Assembly: GCA_018716795.1 (NCBI GenBank)
Contig: DVJK01000004.1
Location: 1-5,442, forward strand
Source: Candidatus Scatomorpha merdipullorum
GTDB taxonomy: Bacteria; Bacillota; Clostridia; Oscillospirales; Oscillospiraceae
Direction: 5' to 3'
DNA: 5,442 nt
Positions 4,009 through 5,442 of the stretch are shown here, piece after piece. Numbering within the stretch: the stretch's first letter is position 1; each line of letters begins with the position of its first letter. Made by a program: the position numbers and the translations under genes. The notes beneath the pieces are model-generated. The model had not been told where the DNA came from. It saw only the letters and a program-made list of their open reading frames with translations, and made no database searches.

Positions 4009-5442
4009 TCAGGCAACCTCTTCGTAGGTGACAGGCGGCGGGTTTTCGCCGCGTTTTTTTGCCGGAAGGAAGCGATCGAAGAAGTCGCTGCTCAAACGGA
4101 ACACTTCCTTTCTCAGGACAAACAAGATGGTAACTGTGCAAATTATATTGAATACGCCGGAAAAATCGGCGAGCAGCCAGGCGATGTCGGCGTCAAGTCC
4201 GCCGATGAATTGAGGCAGGCAGTAATAGGCAATCCAGATGCCGTAGATTACCTTGTTCCCCTTGTTCTTTCCAAGCAGGTAGTCAAGGGAAATGGTGTTT
4301 TGATAGAAGGTCGAGCTCAGCGTCGTCCAGGCAAAGAAGGTATTTGCAATCGCGAGAAATGCTGTTCCTATGAAGCCGAAGGCGTCGCCGAACGCGGCGG
4401 TGGCAAGGGCGCCGCCGGTGAGCTCGGTGCCGGTCAGCCATGTCTGAGAGGTGAGAATGGCGACGGCTGTGACGGTGCAGACGAGTATGGTGTCAACAAA
4501 ATTCTCGCCCCAGCCCCAGCAAGCCTGGCGGGCAGGATGGTCGACCTTTGCCGTGGAATAGGTACACATGGCAGCGCCTATACCGGAGTCGTTGGAGTAG
4601 CAGCCCCTGGCGCAGCCGAAGCGGAAAGCCTGCTGTACGGTGAAACCGGCCACGCCGCCCACGCCGGCCATCGGGGTGAAGGCGTACTTAAAGATAGAGG
4701 CGATGACAGAGGGGACTACGGTGATGTTTATAATGATGATGGCAAGGCCGGCCAGAAGGTAGAGTCCGCACATATACGGCACGACGGCAGTTGCGACTTT
4801 GGATATGCGCTTGAGGCCTCCGCAAATAGTTATAACGAGAAGTACAACGACTATGCTCACGATTAAATATCTGTTGAGCCCAAAGGCCTCGTTGAGGGAT
4901 TCAACTATTGAATTTGCCTGCGATATTGCATTCAGCGGCTGAGTCAGGACAGCGAGGAAGGCAAAGATGGCGGCAGGAACCTTCCATCCAATGGTACGGC
5001 CCATTATATAGTCGCGGTTGCACATGTGTTCGCCGGTTTCCTTGCTCTTTATCCTATAACGCAGGCCGAGCATTATTTCGCTGGACTTTGTGGCCATGCC
5101 AACGATGGCGATAATCCACATCCAGAAGACGGCGCCGGGACCGCCGCTGGCAATGGCCGTTGCAACGCCTGATATGTTGCCGGTTCCGACGGTGTTGCCA
5201 AGGTTCGTCATGGCTGCGGCAAAGGCTGATATGGTGCCCTTCTGCTCAGTATTTTCGTTTCGTCGCGCTGCCAGGCCTATGGTGTTCCTGAACAACGTGG
5301 GCAATTTAAACGTAAAGCGGCCCTTTTGGCCTATTGTGAAGAACAGGCCGGTTATTATAAGCAGGGCAGGCAGAAAATAATCCCATAGCCAGCCGTCCAC
5401 GGTGGACAGTGTATTAATAATTGTGCTTGTATCCAAGTCAAT
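4009..5442 (-). CDS. AGCS-family sodium:alanine/glycine symporter (5' end at window edge)
   Basis: This is a cytoplasmic-membrane Na+/amino-acid symporter of the AGCS family (LeuT fold), importing alanine, glycine or a related amino acid. At least 475 residues are visible, numbered from a TTG codon at 5436. About eleven hydrophobic segments are seen. Family blocks are GNTVGTGNISGVATA (80-94), SGGPGAVFWMW (97-107), GCARGCYSNDSGIGAA (274-289) and HPARQ...DTILVCTVTA (300-324). Differences from the usual pattern include SND-S for SNE-A and FYQN (377-380) where many members have a YYGE-like sequence, so the substrate may differ. The frame is open to the window edge and no ribosome site is visible before the TTG, so the true start may lie outside. 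GC is lower than in the other genes (47% in 4801-4860, against 62% in 3241-3300). It ends 22 bases before the terminator stem. Confidence 0.93.
   Translation of the reverse strand: MDLDTSTIINTLSTVDGWLWDYFLPALLIITGLFFTIGQKGRFTFKLPTLFRNTIGLAARRNENTEQKGTISAFAAAMTNLGNTVGTGNISGVATAIASGGPGAVFWMWIIAIVGMATKSSEIMLGLRYRIKSKETGEHMCNRDYIMGRTIGWKVPAAIFAFLAVLTQPLNAISQANSIVESLNEAFGLNRYLIVSIVVVLLVITICGGLKRISKVATAVVPYMCGLYLLAGLAIIIINITVVPSVIASIFKYAFTPMAGVGGVAGFTVQQAFRFGCARGCYSNDSGIGAAMCTYSTAKVDHPARQACWGWGENFVDTILVCTVTAVAILTSQTWLTGTELTGGALATAAFGDAFGFIGTAFLAIANTFFAWTTLSSTFYQNTISLDYLLGKNKGNKVIYGIWIAYYCLPQFIGGLDADIAWLLADFSGVFNIICTVTILFVLRKEVFRLSSDFFDRFLPAKKRGENPPPVTYEEVA

Noticed and set aside
3991..4866. Long plus-strand open frame (291 codons) opposite the symporter gene
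   Set aside because: It lies wholly or almost wholly antisense to the AGCS gene, which has clear family motifs. The translation is glycine/charge-rich with no recognisable domain, as expected for a shadow frame.

Overview
The window looks like a GC-rich chromosomal segment of an anaerobic member of the Bacillota, probably class Clostridia. That is inferred from strong AGGAGG-type ribosome binding sites, GTG/TTG starts, sigma-A-like promoters with 17-bp spacers, and the gene families present (DegV, AGCS symporter, DUF308/HdeD, TRIC channel). No species can be named. I see no mobile element, phage gene, CRISPR array, rRNA or tRNA. Most genes are 62-72% GC in the stretches I counted; the symporter gene at the right end is visibly lower.

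Left part, minus strand (1-1670). A promoter at about 1642-1670 drives a tightly coupled three-gene operon. It encodes a metallo-beta-lactamase-fold hydrolase (1615 to 980), a TRIC/UPF0126 membrane channel (980 to 327) and an unrecognised 59-residue protein (327 to 148). Both junctions are one-base TGATG overlaps, with the downstream ribosome binding site inside the upstream gene. Further left, a second promoter with a leader hairpin precedes the first 16 codons of a hydrophobic protein cut by the window edge.

Middle, plus strand (1671-2265). A promoter back to back with the operon promoter drives a six-helix DUF308/HdeD-type membrane protein. It is followed by a run of hairpins ending in a likely bidirectional terminator shared with the convergent MarR gene.

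Centre (2472-3863). A MarR-family regulator (minus) and a DegV/FakB-type fatty-acid-binding protein (plus) are divergently transcribed from a 102-bp AT-rich gap. The gap holds two near-identical 16-bp perfect-arm palindromes, 31 bp apart. One carries both -35 boxes and the other lies on the predicted degV start site. This is the clearest regulatory circuit here: the MarR protein probably controls itself and the DegV protein.

Right part (3864-5442). A convergent intergenic region has a palindrome sharing 13 identical bases with one downstream of the DUF308 gene, and a perfect 16-bp terminator stem. Then comes an AGCS-family sodium:amino-acid symporter on the minus strand whose 5' end reaches the window edge.

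I do not see a multi-gene novel system. The most notable points are the MarR/DegV operator layout, the uncharacterised 59-aa operon member, the altered metal motif in the MBL protein, and the shared intergenic palindrome.
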